Below, piece after piece: positions 11,559 to 24,232 of a DNA stretch of 64,000 nt (its first letter is position 1; each line of letters begins with the position of its first letter). The notes beneath the pieces were generated by a model. It did no database searches. It saw nothing but the letters and a program-made list of their open reading frames with translations, and was not told the origin of the DNA. Both the position numbers and the translations under genes were made by a program. The stretch spans positions 222,698,975 through 222,762,974 of the forward strand of contig NC_134399.1 in assembly GCF_050003625.1 (NCBI RefSeq), written 5' to 3'. The stretch is from Haematobia irritans (lineage: Eukaryota; Arthropoda; Insecta; Diptera; Muscidae).

Positions 11559-13473
11559 TATCAATCACCAGCGAACCGAAGTTGGTAATCCAACTCGATT
11601 AATTTCAAAAGCTTGTCATCTACTCATCCCCTACCTACTATCCACAGACCGAATTTTCCATCGAATTCCGATCACTTCTATCCCAGCAAATATTCCAGTT
11701 CCCAACGCTGGAACCTGAGTTCAATTGTGATTCAAATCTTCTCCTCGTTTATGTGGGTTTTTGAGAGTCTACAATCCCGATCACTTGTCCCAAACAGAAC
11801 CTTAGTTTTAATTCGGACCTATGACCAACCTTGAACCTAATTTCACCTCATGGAAAATTATATCTTCAATTATTCACCGTCCATATTGAGAGACTAAGAT
11901 TATCTTAGCCAACAATAAGACCACATTACACTATATTGTGGGGCATAGGACCAAGATATCAAGTAGAACTATTTTCATTCATACCAAAAGGTATGTAAGT
12001 CCAACCTTATAGATGTACAAGATATAAAAAAGGGTTTGTAGAATTGGAAAAGTCTCTTTCCTGAGTTTCATGGTGAAGTGCACATAGAATTCGCCCTCTG
12101 CCCAGCAGATAGATAAATATCCTTCGTCTTGAGTTAAACTCCATCTTTATGTTATAATTTTGGTAAATTGGCAAATCAACCTTGTGGCTGTGAAGGCAAA
12201 GACAAAGTTAATTTACATCTTAACTTACTTTTGTGTACTATCTCTGGAGGGGAAAGGGAAGGATGCGCATGGATGATGGGCCATCTGACACTGGTTAAAC
12301 TACAACTTAAACAAACTCTAAGTAAACTTTTGACATGAAACTACTGTGAATATTCAATTAATGTGAACTGAGCAATTGTCTGTCCATCGGAGGAGAGGAA
12401 TGTACGGCAAAAATCCATCAAACGTTAATGGATACATTTCTTGTTGGCTTTTTGTTTTTTATTCTCAACATTTGTAAATAATTAAGGTGAGACTTAATAA
12501 AGTTTTTTGTCAATAGGTGGAGATTAGTTATCACTTTGTTTCTTTCTTTGATAAATATCCAACAGCCTTTTTGAAATAAAGACCAAAGAGTCATTACGAT
12601 TGAATAGATTTCAACATCTCCCTTACCTTTATTAAGTATTTAGGTATCTTGGATGTATATCCATAACTTGTCTCCACAACTTTTTTCTAAATTCCACAAA
12701 CATTCTCCTCTTCCACTTATATTCTTCTTAACCAAGTTCTTTAGGATATGGAAATCATATTCAAGCCTTGCCAAAGACTTACATCCTTTGGTATAGAAGT
12801 TTTGTATAATTTAATGTCATTTAAATTTTGAGATACTTAAGACTGACAATGTTTTTTAATTGTAATTGTAAAAAACATAAATGAGAACACGTGGCAAGGG
12901 GTGGGAGGATGAACCTCAAGCAGTTAAGGATACAGGAATAAACAAGGGAGTTGTAGATCTATGTTTGTGTGTGTGTAGTTAGTGGCTTTTATAATTTGTA
13001 ATTTCTGTTCTTATATCCTTTGCTTTGAAAGGGTGTGAGTGAGAGTCTGTAAGCATTGCTTATGTTAATTTCTTCATAAACTTCGTGCAAAGCTTAACAA
13101 TTTGTAACAAATAATTATCATAAACTGATTAACATGACGGCCGAAAGACTGAACGACTTAACTTCCCAGCAAGCAAGCAAGCTTTTCCATAGAAGCACCC
13201 ATCCATTTTTTCTTTAACTCCCAGAGTCAGTTAGTAACTAAAATGTGTTTAGTGTAGTTTCCTCTGAGGTAGATTTCGTTTTAAAATGTCCTCCAAGAGT
13301 ATGGAAAGGGTTATGAAATTGGAAGTGTATTTTTTATTTATTTTTGATTCATGCTATACTTCTAAAAAAAAACACTTCCCTTGAAAGCAATCAGAAATTT
13401 CTACGTATTATCAAGGTTTCATCTCCTATCTCACTGATAGAAGATTGATTTTGTCAACATTTTAGGCTGAAAT
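11559..13473. other. No gene recognised
   Basis: The open frame at 11613-11834 has no recognisable domain. At 11893-11935 a segment resembles the LTR-like end at about 46463-46501. The rest is AT-rich DNA without features I can name. Confidence 0.4.
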
Positions 13474-14633
13474 AACAAGTATAGACAGCAGTAAGTTCGG
13501 CCGGGCCGAATCTTAAATACCCACCTCGATGAGTCAACTATTGTAGTTTCCTTTCAGGGGGGTTTGATGACAGATATACTCCCAAGCAGAGCAGATCAAC
13601 TAGTACACTTCCCGAAGATAAATTTAAAGATTTTACCTATGAAGACCATATCAGATTTATAAGAACCATTTTTGTTTGATTTTTGCAGGAATTATTAGCA
13701 TCTCTTGTATATAGACAAGAAAATTATGAAATAACGCCTTGATTTGAAATCTAAAATTTGTAGATTTTTACCCCCATTATTTAGATGATTATGAGAAGTA
13801 AAATTTGGAAATGTTATTTTCAGTTTCAAGCAGTTTTCATGATCAATGCTTCTTCTATACCCTCAAGAAGTGATATCGGTCTATATGGAGGCCTTACCAA
13901 ATGGGCCGATAAAAACTAAATCCGATACACGTTTTTGTGAGTCTAAAATAACAGTATATTTTCAATTTCAGGCAAAACGGATAGAAACTACGGTTTCGAG
14001 AAATCCAAGGAGTTAAATCGGGAGATCGGTCTTATGGTGGCTATACTAAAACATGCATGTATCGGCTCGTGGACCGATACTCAACATTTTCGGCGCACCT
14101 CTTTATTGACCTAAAATACTTCTACGAGTGGATTTCAAATTTCAGGCTAGAATCCCAAACAATAAAATCATTTCTTGCACACCTATATATAGCCCTACAA
14201 AACCTGCATATTTTCAATTCAAGGAAAATACGAAAATACACTACTACGATTACTACAAACCCAAAAAGTAAAATCGGAAGATCGGTCTATATGGGGGCTA
14301 TACTAAAACATTGACCGATACTCACCACCTCTTTGTAGCCCTAAAACACCTCTAGATTTCACATTTGAGGCAAATTGGATAAAAACTACGGATTCTAGAA
14401 GACCACGTAGTAAACATGGGAGATCCGTCTATATGGGGGCTATACCAAAACATGGACCGATACTCACCATTTTTGGTACACCTCTTTATCGTCCTAAAAA
14501 CACCTCTAGATTTCAAATTTCAGGCAAATTGGATAAAAACTAAGGATTCTAGAAGCCCACGAAGTAAAATCGGGAGATCCATCTATATGGGGGCTGTACC
14601 AAAACATGGACCGATACTCACCATTTTTGGTAA
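13474..14633 (+). mobile_element. HINE-like repeat 1 (truncated)
   Basis: Begins AACAAGTATAGACAGCAG and the 15-bp inverted hairpin TTCGGCCGGGCCGAA, then a TACCCACC motif. After that come diverged tandem units of about 150-160 bp sharing CTATATGGGGGCTATAC and GGACCGATACTCACC. It stops at a 29-bp array near 14633. The open frames within are by-products of the repeats. Confidence 0.7.
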
Positions 14634-15897
14634 AAAATTATTTCTGTAGAAAATTTTACCATAATTTTATTTCTATAGAAAATTTTACAAAAATTTTATT
14701 TCTATAGAAAATTTTGTCAAGATTTTATTTCTATAAAAAATGTTGTCAACATTTTATTTTTGTAGAAAATTTTGTCAAAATTTTATTTCTATAGAAAATT
14801 TTGTCAAAATTTTATTTCTATAGAAAATGTTGTCAAAATTTTATTTCTATAGAAAATTTTGTCAAAATTTTATTTCTATAGAAAATTTTGTCAAAATTTT
14901 ATTTCTATAGAAAATTTTGTCAAAATTTTGTGTTTATGGAGAATTTTGTCAAAATTTGATTTCTGTAGAAAATTTTTGTCAAAATTTTATTTCTATAGAA
15001 AATTTTGTCAAAATTTTATTTCTATAGAAAGTTAAAATTTTGTCAAAATCTTATTTCTATAGAAAATTTTGTCAAAATTTTATTTTTATAGAAAATTTTG
15101 TCAAAATTTTATTTCTATAGAAAATTTTGTAAACATTTTATTTCTATAGAAAATTTTGTCAAAATTTTATTTCTATAGAAAATATTGTCAAAATTTTACT
15201 TTTATAGAAAATTTTGACAAAATTTTTCTTCTATAGAAAATTTTGTCAAACTTTTATTTCTATAGAAAACATTGTCAAAAATTTTATTTCTATAGACAAT
15301 TTTGTCAAAAATTTATTTCTATAGAATTTTTTTTCAAAAATTTTTTTCTATAGAAAATTTTATTTTTAAAATTTAATTTCTATAGAAAATTTTGTCAAAA
15401 TAATATTTCTATAGATAATATGGTCAAAATTTTCTTTCTATAGAAAATTTTATCAAAAATTTATTTCTATAGAAAATTTTGTCAAAAATTTATTTCTATA
15501 AAATTTTTTTTTAAAAATTTATTTCTATAGAAAATCTGGTCAAAATGTTATTTCTATAGATAATATTTTCAAAATTTTATTTCTATAGATAATATTGTCA
15601 AAATTTTATGTCCGTAGAAAATTTTGTCAAAATTTTATTTCTATAGACAATTTTGTCAAAAATTTATTTCTATAAAAAATTTTGTCAAAATTGTATTTCT
15701 ATAGAAAATTTTGTCAAAATTTTATTTCTATAGAAAATTTTGCCAAAATTTTATTTCTGTAGAAAATTTTGTCAAAATTTTATTTCTGTAGAAAATTTTG
15801 TCAAAATTTTATTTCTATAGCAAATTTTCTCAACATTTTATTTTTATAGAAAATTTTGTCAAAATTTTATTTCTATAGAAAATGTTACCAAAATTTT
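14634..15897 (+). repeat. 29-bp tandem repeat array A1
   Basis: Some 40 diverged copies of a 29-bp unit, TTTCTATAGAAAATTTTG followed by TCAAAATTTTA. The unit contains the palindrome TTTCTATAGAAA. Because 29 is not a multiple of 3, one frame cycles through all phases and gives spurious proteins rich in Phe, Tyr and Lys. Confidence 0.9.
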
Positions 15898-16550
15898 ATT
15901 TCATTCTTTTTGTTTTGTTATTGTTGGTTTTGTTCTTTAAGCATTGTTGCTGTTTTTTTGATTTCAGCTTAAAACCTTGCATTGACTAAACTACAAGTGT
16001 AGCTTAACCAACAGAGGAAAATAATGTTTGTCAAATTTATTTGGCCAAAGCCCTATAGACTGCAAGATGGTTGGATGGACGCACGTTTCGGAATTACCAC
16101 ATTCCTCATCAGCATCCTCAACTTGCAGCAAAACTATCAACCAATTATCAGAATAAATTCAGGCAGTTCATTAAACCCAACAATGAACCACACTTGAAGC
16201 TTCCGAAAAAATGTTTTGTATGATAGCCGGCTTATGCCGAAATAAATTCGAAACAAACATATCTCTTTTCCTATGCCACTGTCAAATCATCGATTTGAGT
16301 GCAGTTGAGTCCAGCCAAGTAGAGGATGCTGATGAGGAATGTGGTAATTCCGTGCAAGTAGAGGATGCTGATGAGGAATGTGTTAATTCAGAAACGTGCG
16401 TCCACCCAACCATCTTGCAGTCTATAGGGCTTTGCCCAAATAAATTTGACAAACATTATTTTCCTCTGTTGGTTAATCTAAACTTGTAGTTTAGTCAATG
16501 CATGGTTTTAAGCTGAAATCAAAAAAACAACAACAATGCTTATAGAAATT
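15898..16550. repeat. Foldback (long inverted repeat) element A
   Basis: The left arm (about 15898-16165) and right arm (about 16310-16550) are inverted copies of each other. Matching landmarks include AGCTTAAAACCTTGCATTG / CAATGCATGGTTTTAAGCT and GAGGAATGTGGTAATTCC and its complement. A short internal stretch (GTAGAGGATGCTGATGAGG) is duplicated at 16319 and 16359. It sits within 29-bp arrays running the same way on both sides. The 92-residue open frame here is also inside the repeat and is not convincing as a gene. Confidence 0.75.
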
Positions 16551-17436
16551 TTTGTCAAAATTTTATTTTTATGGAAAATTTTGTCAATTTTTTTTTTATA
16601 GAAAATTTTGTCATTTTTTTTTTCAATGGAAAATTTTGTCAACATTTAATTTCTATAGAAAATTTTATCAAAATTTTATTTCTGTAGAACATTTTTTGTC
16701 AAAATTTTATTTCTGTGGAGAATTTCTTGTCAAAATTTTAAACTGAAATCAAAACAATGTTAATGATCGAAGAAGAAACCAACAATAATAAAACAAAACA
16801 AAATTTTATGTCTGTAGAAAATAATGTGAAAATTTTATTTCTATTGAGAATTTTGTCAAAATTTTATTTCTATAGAAAATTTTGTCAACATTTTATTGCT
16901 ATAGAAAATTTTATTTCTATTGAAAATTTTGTCAAAATTTTATTTCTATAGAAAATTTTGTCAAAATTTTATTTCTATGGAAAATTTTGCCAAAATTTTA
17001 TTTCTATGGAAAATTTGGCCAAAATTTTATTTCTATGGTAAATTTTGTCAAAATTTTATTTCTATAGAAAATTTTGTCAAAATTTTACTTCTATTGAAAA
17101 TTTTGTCAAAATTTTATTTCTATTGAAAATTTTGTCAAAATTTTATTTCTATAGAAAATTTTGTAAATTGTTTTTTCTATTTAAAATTTTGTCAAAATTT
17201 TATTTCTATGGAAAATTTTGTCAAAATTTTATTTCTCTACAAATTTTGTCAAACTTTTATTTCTATATCAAATTTTGTCAAAATTTTATTTTTATAGTAA
17301 AGTTTGTCAAAATTTTATTTTTATAGAAAATTTTGCCAAAATTTTTTTCTATAGAAAATTTTACCAAAATTTTATTTCTATAGAAAATTTTGTCAAAATT
17401 TTATTTCTATAGAAAATTGTGTCAACATTTTATTTC
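16551..17436 (+). repeat. 29-bp tandem repeat array A2
   Basis: Same unit and same orientation as array A1. It is broken at 16740-16805 by a further remnant of the foldback boundary (AACTGAAATCAAAACAATG). All open frames here are repeat artefacts. Confidence 0.88.
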
Positions 17437-17660
17437 TTTAGATGCCTAAAGATGTCTCAATATCACGATAAGTCACATGACGATATTGCAATATCAGTTG
17501 GCGCACAGCATTAATGGTTTCTGGGACAACAACTGATTTGGGACGTTCTTCACAAAATTCGTTTGGAACGACGACCTCCGTTGAATTCACCATACCATCG
17601 ATAAACACTGGTACTTGACGGAGATTCAACGCAGACCAATTTTTAGTCGCATTCAGAGCT
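17437..17660 (-). pseudogene. Mariner transposase N-terminal fragment
   Basis: The minus strand reads EFCEERPKSVVVPETINAV then LILQYRHVTYRDIETSLGI, which matches the linker and second helix-turn-helix of mariner transposases. It is cut at 17437 where the 29-bp array begins. The catalytic domain is missing. The fragment at 17990-18330 lies in the wrong order to be its C-terminus, so they come from different copies or a rearrangement. Confidence 0.75.
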
Positions 17661-17989
17661 GCAGCTGTCGTGTCACAATATCATATTAGCAGGTACGTGA
17701 GATAACTGAAACAATACTGGCACAGTAACAGGTCGTTTGGGTCATTTCTAAACGAAGCACTCACCGGAATGGATAAAACAATATGTTATGCCGATTTAAT
17801 ACAAATTTGCAATTTTGTCGGGTGCTGACTCTTTTGTGTCTCTTTTATATTGTGCCACAGAATTACATGCTTTTTACATTTTTGTGTCACCTTTTCGCAG
17901 TGGAGTGCCACTTTTATTCATTGCTTTGATATTCTAATATTTGTGATCCAAATTGGGAATTGTGTGACGGCTGATAAAGCCGTCACCCG

Positions 17990-18330
17990 CACCTGATACG
18001 ACACTGTGATATTTTGGCTCATTCCCAGCGAAACTCTGTCTTGAGTTGATTTAAGTGTCAACCTTAGTTTCGAAAATGCGGAAATTCCAACGAATTAAGA
18101 TCCAAAGATTTTGATGGCAATTGTCCGGTTGAAATAAAATGAGGAACATTCTTTTGTCTTCTCAGGGCTTTAATATTGTCTTTAGAACATTTCACTGATA
18201 ATATTCGGGATTTATTTTGACCACAAGGTAGATAAATACGAGCGCGGCCGACAATCGACCCCTACGACGCCTAACATCATTATCATCGGCGATGCTTGAG
18301 TTCTGGCCGAAGGTGTAAATTTTCAGCTAA
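17990..18330 (-). pseudogene. Tc1/mariner transposase C-terminal fragment (maT-like)
   Basis: Read on the minus strand with frameshifts, it gives ALVFIYLVVKINPEYYQ, NVLKTILKP, then a decayed catalytic region whose pieces (TGQLPSKSLDLNSLEF) follow the WPSNSPDLNPLD pattern. This is the pattern of maT/mariner-type catalytic cores. It has several stops. Confidence 0.6.
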
Positions 18331-18856
18331 CCTATTTGGCTGGTAAATTCCATCATAATGAAGCAAAATTCCACCAATTACTTTCAGGTCCTTTTTGATA
18401 ACCCTTTAATTCAGTGAGTGGAATATTTAAAAAGCCTTCAACTTTGATGGAGACATTCTTCTCCGCTTAGTTGTTTTTGTGCAAGTGGTGCATGTATAAA
18501 AGTTTCTACGTGTATGTAATTGTGGGTGGTTGCTACATAAGCTTAGTATGCGAGTGGGTGTGTGTGTGCGTCGATCTTAATCCTTTGGAAAAGTACATTT
18601 CACTCCGTTCTTGTGCTTAATTTAAGTTAATTTATGCCAAGTGGTATTTTTACGTCATTTTAATTGTACGCTTTTTATGGCTGCCTCATTCGTTTCGTGT
18701 GCTCCTGAACAATTTCATCTTATGTTGGAGATTTTACTTTATTCTGGTGCTTGTTTCTTGTTCGGAAAGTTTTCTATGAATTAAATTTGTTTTAACGATA
18801 TGTTTTACATAATTTCTACTTATGAGAAATGTTTCTTTTTTATCAACTTAATTTTT
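18331..18856. other. No gene seen
   Basis: Contains a short GT-rich stretch (about 18555-18575) but nothing else I can name. Confidence 0.4.
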
Positions 18857-20268
18857 AACAAGTATATACAGCACTAAGTTCGGCCGGGCCGAATCTTAAA
18901 TACCCACCACCATGAACCAAATATTAGGGTTTCCTTTGAAATTTCAGGAGGGCACTCCCCGAAGATAAATTTAAAGATTTCACCTATGAGGACTATATCA
19001 GATTCTGGATTTATAAGAACCATTTTTGTTTGAGTTTTAGAGGAATCATTAACATCACTTGTAAGTGTGCAAGAAAATTATAAAATAACGTCTTGATTTG
19101 AAATCTTAAATCTGTAGAAGTAAAATCTGGAAATTACATTGAGTTTCAAGCAATTTTCACGATCAGTGCGCCTTCTACACCCTCAAGAAGTGAAGTCGGT
19201 CTATATGGAGGCATTACCAAATGGACCGATAAAAACTTAATCCGATACACTTTTTTGTGAGCCTAAAATACCAGAATTTACAATTTCAGGCAAATCAGAT
19301 AAAAACTACGGTTTCTAGAAACCCAAGGAGTTAAATCGAGAGATCGTTCTTATGAGGGCTATACTAAAATATGGACCGATACTCACCGTTTTCGGCACAC
19401 CTCTTTATGACCCGAAAATACCTCTAGATTTCCAATTTCAGGAAAATAGGATAAAAACTTCGGATTCTAGAAGCCCAAGAAGTAAACTCGGGAAATCGGT
19501 CTATATGGGGGCTATACCAAAATACGGACCGATACTCACCATTTTCGGCACACCTCTTTATTGTCCTAAAATACCTCTAGATTTCCAATTTCAGACAAAT
19601 TGGACAAAAACTACGGTTTCTATAAGCCCAAGACCCCAAATCGGGAGGTCGTTTTATATGGGGACCATACCAAAACATGGACCGATACTCACAATTTTTG
19701 GCACACGTATTTGTGGTCCTACAATACCTCTGGATTTCCAATTTCAGGTAAATTGAATAAAAACTGCGGTTTCTATAAGCCCAAGAAGTAAAATCGGGAG
19801 ATCGGTCAATATGGGGGCTATACCAAAATATGAACCGATATTCACAATTTTTGGCACACCTCTTTATGGTCATAAAATACCTCTAGATTTCAAATTTCAA
19901 GCAAATTGGATAAAAACTACGATTTCTATAAGCCCAAGACCCCAAATCGGGAGGTCGGTTTATATGGGGACTATATCAAAACCTGGACCGATATAGCCCA
20001 TCTTCGAACTTAACCTGCCTGCAGACAAAAGACGAGTTTGTGCAAAATTTCAGCACGATTGCTTCATTATTGAAGACGGTAGCGTGATTACAACAGACAG
20101 ACAGACAGACAGACGGACAGACGGACATCATTATATCGTCTTAGAATTTCTCCTTGATCAAGAATATATATACTTTATATAGTCGGAAATCGATATTTCG
20201 ATGTCTCACAAACGGAATGACAAACTTATTATACCCCCGTCACCATTCTATGGTGGTGGGTATAAAAA
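18857..20268 (+). mobile_element. HINE-like repeat 2 (near full length)
   Basis: Starts AACAAGTATATACAGCAC with the TTCGGCCGGGCCGAA hairpin, then TACCCACCACCAT at about 18900. It ends ATGGTGGTGGGTATAAAA near 20250-20268, so the subterminal repeats are inverted. Inside are about six units of roughly 150 bp. Near the right end is an ACAG/GACG microsatellite (about 20095-20128) followed by a conserved AGAATATATATACTTTATA block. Layout matches non-autonomous Helentron (DINE/mini-me type) elements: hairpin end, subterminal inverted repeats, internal tandem units and a GTCY-type microsatellite. The class assignment is inference. Confidence 0.65.
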
Positions 20269-21021
20269 AATTTTTTTAGGGGCGTGGAAAATAAGTAAAG
20301 CCTCAAAAGGAAATAATATCAGCCCTCATAGTATATTGGACAAATAATCTCAGTACTATTCTATAAACGAATCCATATTTTTCCTATAATGGACTTGGGT
20401 TGGTTATATGTTTATGGCTTGGGTTGGTTATATTGTTATGGCTGGTTAAAGAATAGCGATAGTTCGGAATGTTTTTTGATCCTTACCTTTTAGGTGTGGA
20501 ATCTCGCTAACACAGTTTTAAATGCCGGAGGAAGTCTGAATAGGTACTCAAAATGGAACATTGCCATAGGTATAGGTATATTACGAAACAGGTCGCAGAT
20601 TCAAGGATCAGATGTGATAATCACAGAAATCTCATAACTCTAGATAGCGAGTCTTACTGCTAAAAAATTGGCCCCATTTGGGAGGCTCGATCGGCAAGCA
20701 TAAAGTGAACGACTGCAGCGTTCCTTGAGCCTCTTAAATTCCTCTTAGTAATGTCCATTGAGAGGGGGAACTCACTGAAGCGGCGATTGGTGTAGTCGGT
20801 TGGCTCCTTTACACTTCATAAATGTCCGGTGTTGGTATTTTTAACTAATCGGACGGTCAGTCTATGGTGAGGAGGTAGTCCGAACTCAATCATATTACAT
20901 ATTGGCAAATAACGCCTTTCAACAGAGAAGGGGAGCCTGAAAACATCATATTCGGCATATCTATTTATAAATCTGAGAAAAATTGGGGTGGTGCTCTCCA
21001 TTTTCGTAACACATATTTATG
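20269..21021. other. No gene recognised
   Basis: The minus-strand open frame at 20816-21001 (61 residues) has no domain that I recognise. GGTTGGTTAT is duplicated at about 20399 and 20424. Likely old TE debris. Confidence 0.35.
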
Positions 21022-21023
21022 TA

Positions 21024-21537
21024 CACTGAAAAAACAGTGAACCCACCAGGAAGAAAACTTTCGGTTAATTTTGGAAAATTTTGAATATTTGTAGAAAATT
21101 TTAACTAAACAGTATTAAAAATGTTGGCATCACGCCAAGCTCATAAAAATAAGTAAAATTTTTTCGACAAATTCAAGAAAATTTATTAGACATAACTAAG
21201 TTTTTTCACTTGGTAATGAAAATTTTGTAGTTTGAAGGAAAAACTGGGAGTTCAAAATTGCAAGAATGTCTTTAGTGACATACGAAGTTCATGATGGACG
21301 TATTTTTGGTAAAATTCACAAATTTAAAGAAATTCTGAACTATTTGTGGATGGCACAAATTTAGTTAATCTTTATGCTTCATTTGAGTATATTTTTTTCC
21401 TCGGTTTTAGTTAATTTAACTAACGTACACAAAAATTATAACAGTAAAAGAAACTTTCTCCAAACATAATAATTCCATGAACTAAAATAAAGTTAAATTG
21501 GCTTTAGTGAAATAGAGAGTTCACTTTTTTTTGAGTG
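21024..21537. mobile_element. MITE-B copy 2
   Basis: Inverted ends CACTGAAAAAACAGTGAACC and GGTTCACTTTTTT-type complement (GTTCACTTTTTTTTGAGTG), with TA at 21022-21023 and 21538-21539. At 514 bp it is about the standard size of the family, and it shares internal text with the copy at 37692-40931. Confidence 0.75.
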
Positions 21538-21594
21538 TACCTTAAACTAGATTTTAAATTTAGGATAGATAAAATTTGGGATGTATAGACGATG

Positions 21595-22062
21595 AAGATA
21601 TTGAATCGGAAGATCGGTCTATATTAGGCGATACCAAAACATCGACGGATACACACTATCTTCGGCACACGTTTTTGCCCTTAAAATACTCTCGATTCCC
21701 AATTTCAGGCAAATCGGATAAAAAATGTGGTGTCTAAAAGCCCAAGCAGTCAAATCGGAAGATCGGTCAATATGGGGGCTATACCAAAACATAAACCAAT
21801 ACACATATTCGGGATACATATGTGTGGACCTAAAATACCTCTATGGAAATACCTCAGGGAAATCGGATAAAAACTCCTCAGATGTTCAAAACCCTAAATC
21901 GGGTAGTCGGTTTGGGTGGGGGCTCTATCCAAACCGGATTATGGATTATGTCGGTCTATGGACCGACATAATCCATATGTAAGCTTAACCTGCTTGCAGG
22001 AAAAAACGAAGCTGTGCCAAATTTCAGCACGACTGTGTCATCATCAAAGGCTGTAGCGTGAT
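21595..22062 (+). mobile_element. HINE-like repeat 3 (fragment)
   Basis: Carries the TATGGGGGCTATACC units and the GCACGACTGTGTCATCATC segment found near the right end of copy 2, but lacks both termini. It is cut at 22063 by the GGTCCGATCGGACC repeat. Confidence 0.6.
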
Positions 22063-22755
22063 CAGGTCCGATCGGACCAAAATTGGTCCAAAAATTCTTA
22101 ATTTGTAAATTTGGTCCGATGGTCGGACCAAATGGAATTTGGTTGATTTTGGTCCGTTTTTGTCAAATTAGTATTTTTAAAGAATTTTCTATATAAATAA
22201 AATTTTGCGAAAATGTTCAATAGAAATAAAATGTTGACAACATTTTCTATAAAAATAAAATTTTAACAAAATTTTTTATAGAAATAAAATTTGACAAAAA
22301 AAAATTAGAAGTAAAATTTTAGCAACATTTTCTATAGAAATAGAATTTTGACAAAATTTTCTACAGAAGTAAAATTTTAACAACATTTTCTATAGAAATA
22401 GAATTTTGACAAATTTTCTACAGAAGTAAAATTTTAACAACATTTTCTATAGAAATAAATATTTGACAAAACTTTCTATAGAAATAACATTTTGACAAAA
22501 CTTTCTATAGAAATAAAGTTTTGAAGTAAAATTTTAGCAACATTTATATTAAAAAGAATTTTAACAAAATTATTAATTTGTAAATTTGGTCCGATGGTCG
22601 GACCAAATGGAATTTGATTGATATTGGTCCATTTTCGTTAAATCGGTATTTTTTAAAGAATTTTCTATATAAATAAAATTTTGACAAAATTTTCTACAGA
22701 AATAAAATTTTGACAAAATTTTCTATAGAAATAAAATTTTGACAAAATGTTCTAT
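22063..22755 (-). repeat. 29-bp array with GGTCCGATCGGACC palindromes
   Basis: A 29-bp repeat field in minus orientation is bracketed by two direct copies of a segment of about 110-130 bp (22097-22205 and 22567-22683). Both contain TTTGGTCCGATGGTCGGACC. A perfect 14-bp palindrome, GGTCCGATCGGACC, lies at 22065-22078. Confidence 0.75.
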
Positions 22756-24232
22756 TTATACCCTTCACCACTACTGTGGTACAGGGTATAATAAGTTTGT
22801 GCATTTGTGTGTAACGCCAAGAAATAGTGGTCATAGACCCATATTTTAGTATACCGATCGGCTTAGAATTATATTCCGAGTCGATTTAGGGATGTCCGTC
22901 TGTCTGTCCATCCGTCTGTCTGTATATGTAATTTTGTGCACTAAGTTTAAGTCCGATCATCCTCAAATTTGGCATAGGGCCGTTTCTTGGGACAGAGACA
23001 ATCGCTATTGGTTTTGGAAAAAATCGGTTCAGATTTAGATATAGCTGCCATATATATTTATCCCCGATTTGGTCATAGTTAGCGTGTTTATCAACCGATT
23101 TTCTTGAAATACCGTACATCTAAATATTTTATGAATCTCGAAAATCATGCAAAATATCAGCCAAATCGGTTCAGATTTAGATATAGCTCTCATATATATC
23201 TTTCGTCCGATTTAGACTCATATGACCACAGAGGACAAAGTTTACTACCGATCTTCGTGAAATTTTGCACAGAGGGTAGAATTGACATTCTACCAATGAT
23301 TGGTAAATTTGATTTAAATCGGTTCAAATTTAGATATAGCTCCCATATATATCTTTCGTCCGATTTGAACTTATATGGCCACAAAAGTCAGAGTTTAGCC
23401 GTGATTTGCTTCAAATTTTGCACAAGGGGTACGTTTAATAGTATCGTTAAGTGTGTCAAATTTTGTTAAAATCGGTTCAGATTTAGATATAGCTCACATA
23501 TATATCTTTCGCCCGATTTGGACTTATAGGGTCTCAAAAGCCAGAGTTTTGCCCTGACTTACTTCAAATTTTGCACAAGCGGTACTTTTAACGATACTAT
23601 TGTATGTGCCAAATATGGTCAAAATCGATTCCGATTTAGATATAGCTCCCATATATATCTTTCGTCCGATTTGAACTTATATGGCCTCAAAATCCAGAGT
23701 TTTGCCGTGATTTGCTTCAAATTTCAAACAAGGAGTACGTTTAGTAATATCGGTAATTGTGCCAAATTTGGTTGAAATCGGTTCAGATTTAGATATGGTT
23801 CCCATATATATCTTCCGTCCGATTTGCACTCATATGACCAGGGGGCCAAAATTATACTCCCATTTATGTGAAATTTCGCATAGATAGCAGAATTATTATT
23901 CTAACTATACATGTCAAATTTAGTCAAAATCGGTTCAGATTATATATAGCTCCCATATATACGTTCACCAGAGTTGGGGAAATATGGTAGAGTGTTACAC
24001 ATTTTAGACTCATTTTCAATGGAAGTTTCCTCCAATTAACTGGATAGCGTTAGCCGATTTCAATTTTAATTCTAGAGATTTTGTAGAAGTAAAAAAATTT
24101 GTCTCCTTTATATAGCTTCCAGCAAATGTGAAGTAGTTGAGATGGTAACACACATTTTGGCCTACATAGGGGTGAAGGGTATAATATAGTCGGCCCCGCC
24201 CGACTTTAGACTTTACTTACTTGTTTTCTTCA
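22756..24232 (-). mobile_element. HINE-like repeat 4 (full length, second subfamily)
   Basis: The left end is a hairpin, TATACCC...ACCAC...GTGGT...GGGTATA (22758-22792). A GTCY microsatellite, GTCCGTCTGTCTGTCC, follows at about 22895. Then come about six units of 150-170 bp built on ATCGGTTCAGATTTAGATAT and CATATATATCTTTCGTCCGA. The right end is GGTGAAGGGTATAATA followed by the hairpin AGTCGGCCCCGCCCGACT and TTACTTACTTG. The same right end opens the element at 26134. It is a sister subfamily of copies 1-3. Confidence 0.7.

Noticed and set aside
16211..16489. Open frame sharing DADEECGNSE and HPTILQSIGLC with the frame at 59205-59465
   Set aside because: Both lie in arms of the same foldback repeat, so similarity reflects DNA copies. 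Inverted arms give comparable frames on both strands, and there is no known domain.
14640..17412. Many open frames of 60-95 residues rich in Phe, Tyr and Lys
   Set aside because: They are translations of the 29-bp repeat; the same peptides recur in all phases and on the opposite strand at 58.4-60.5 kb.
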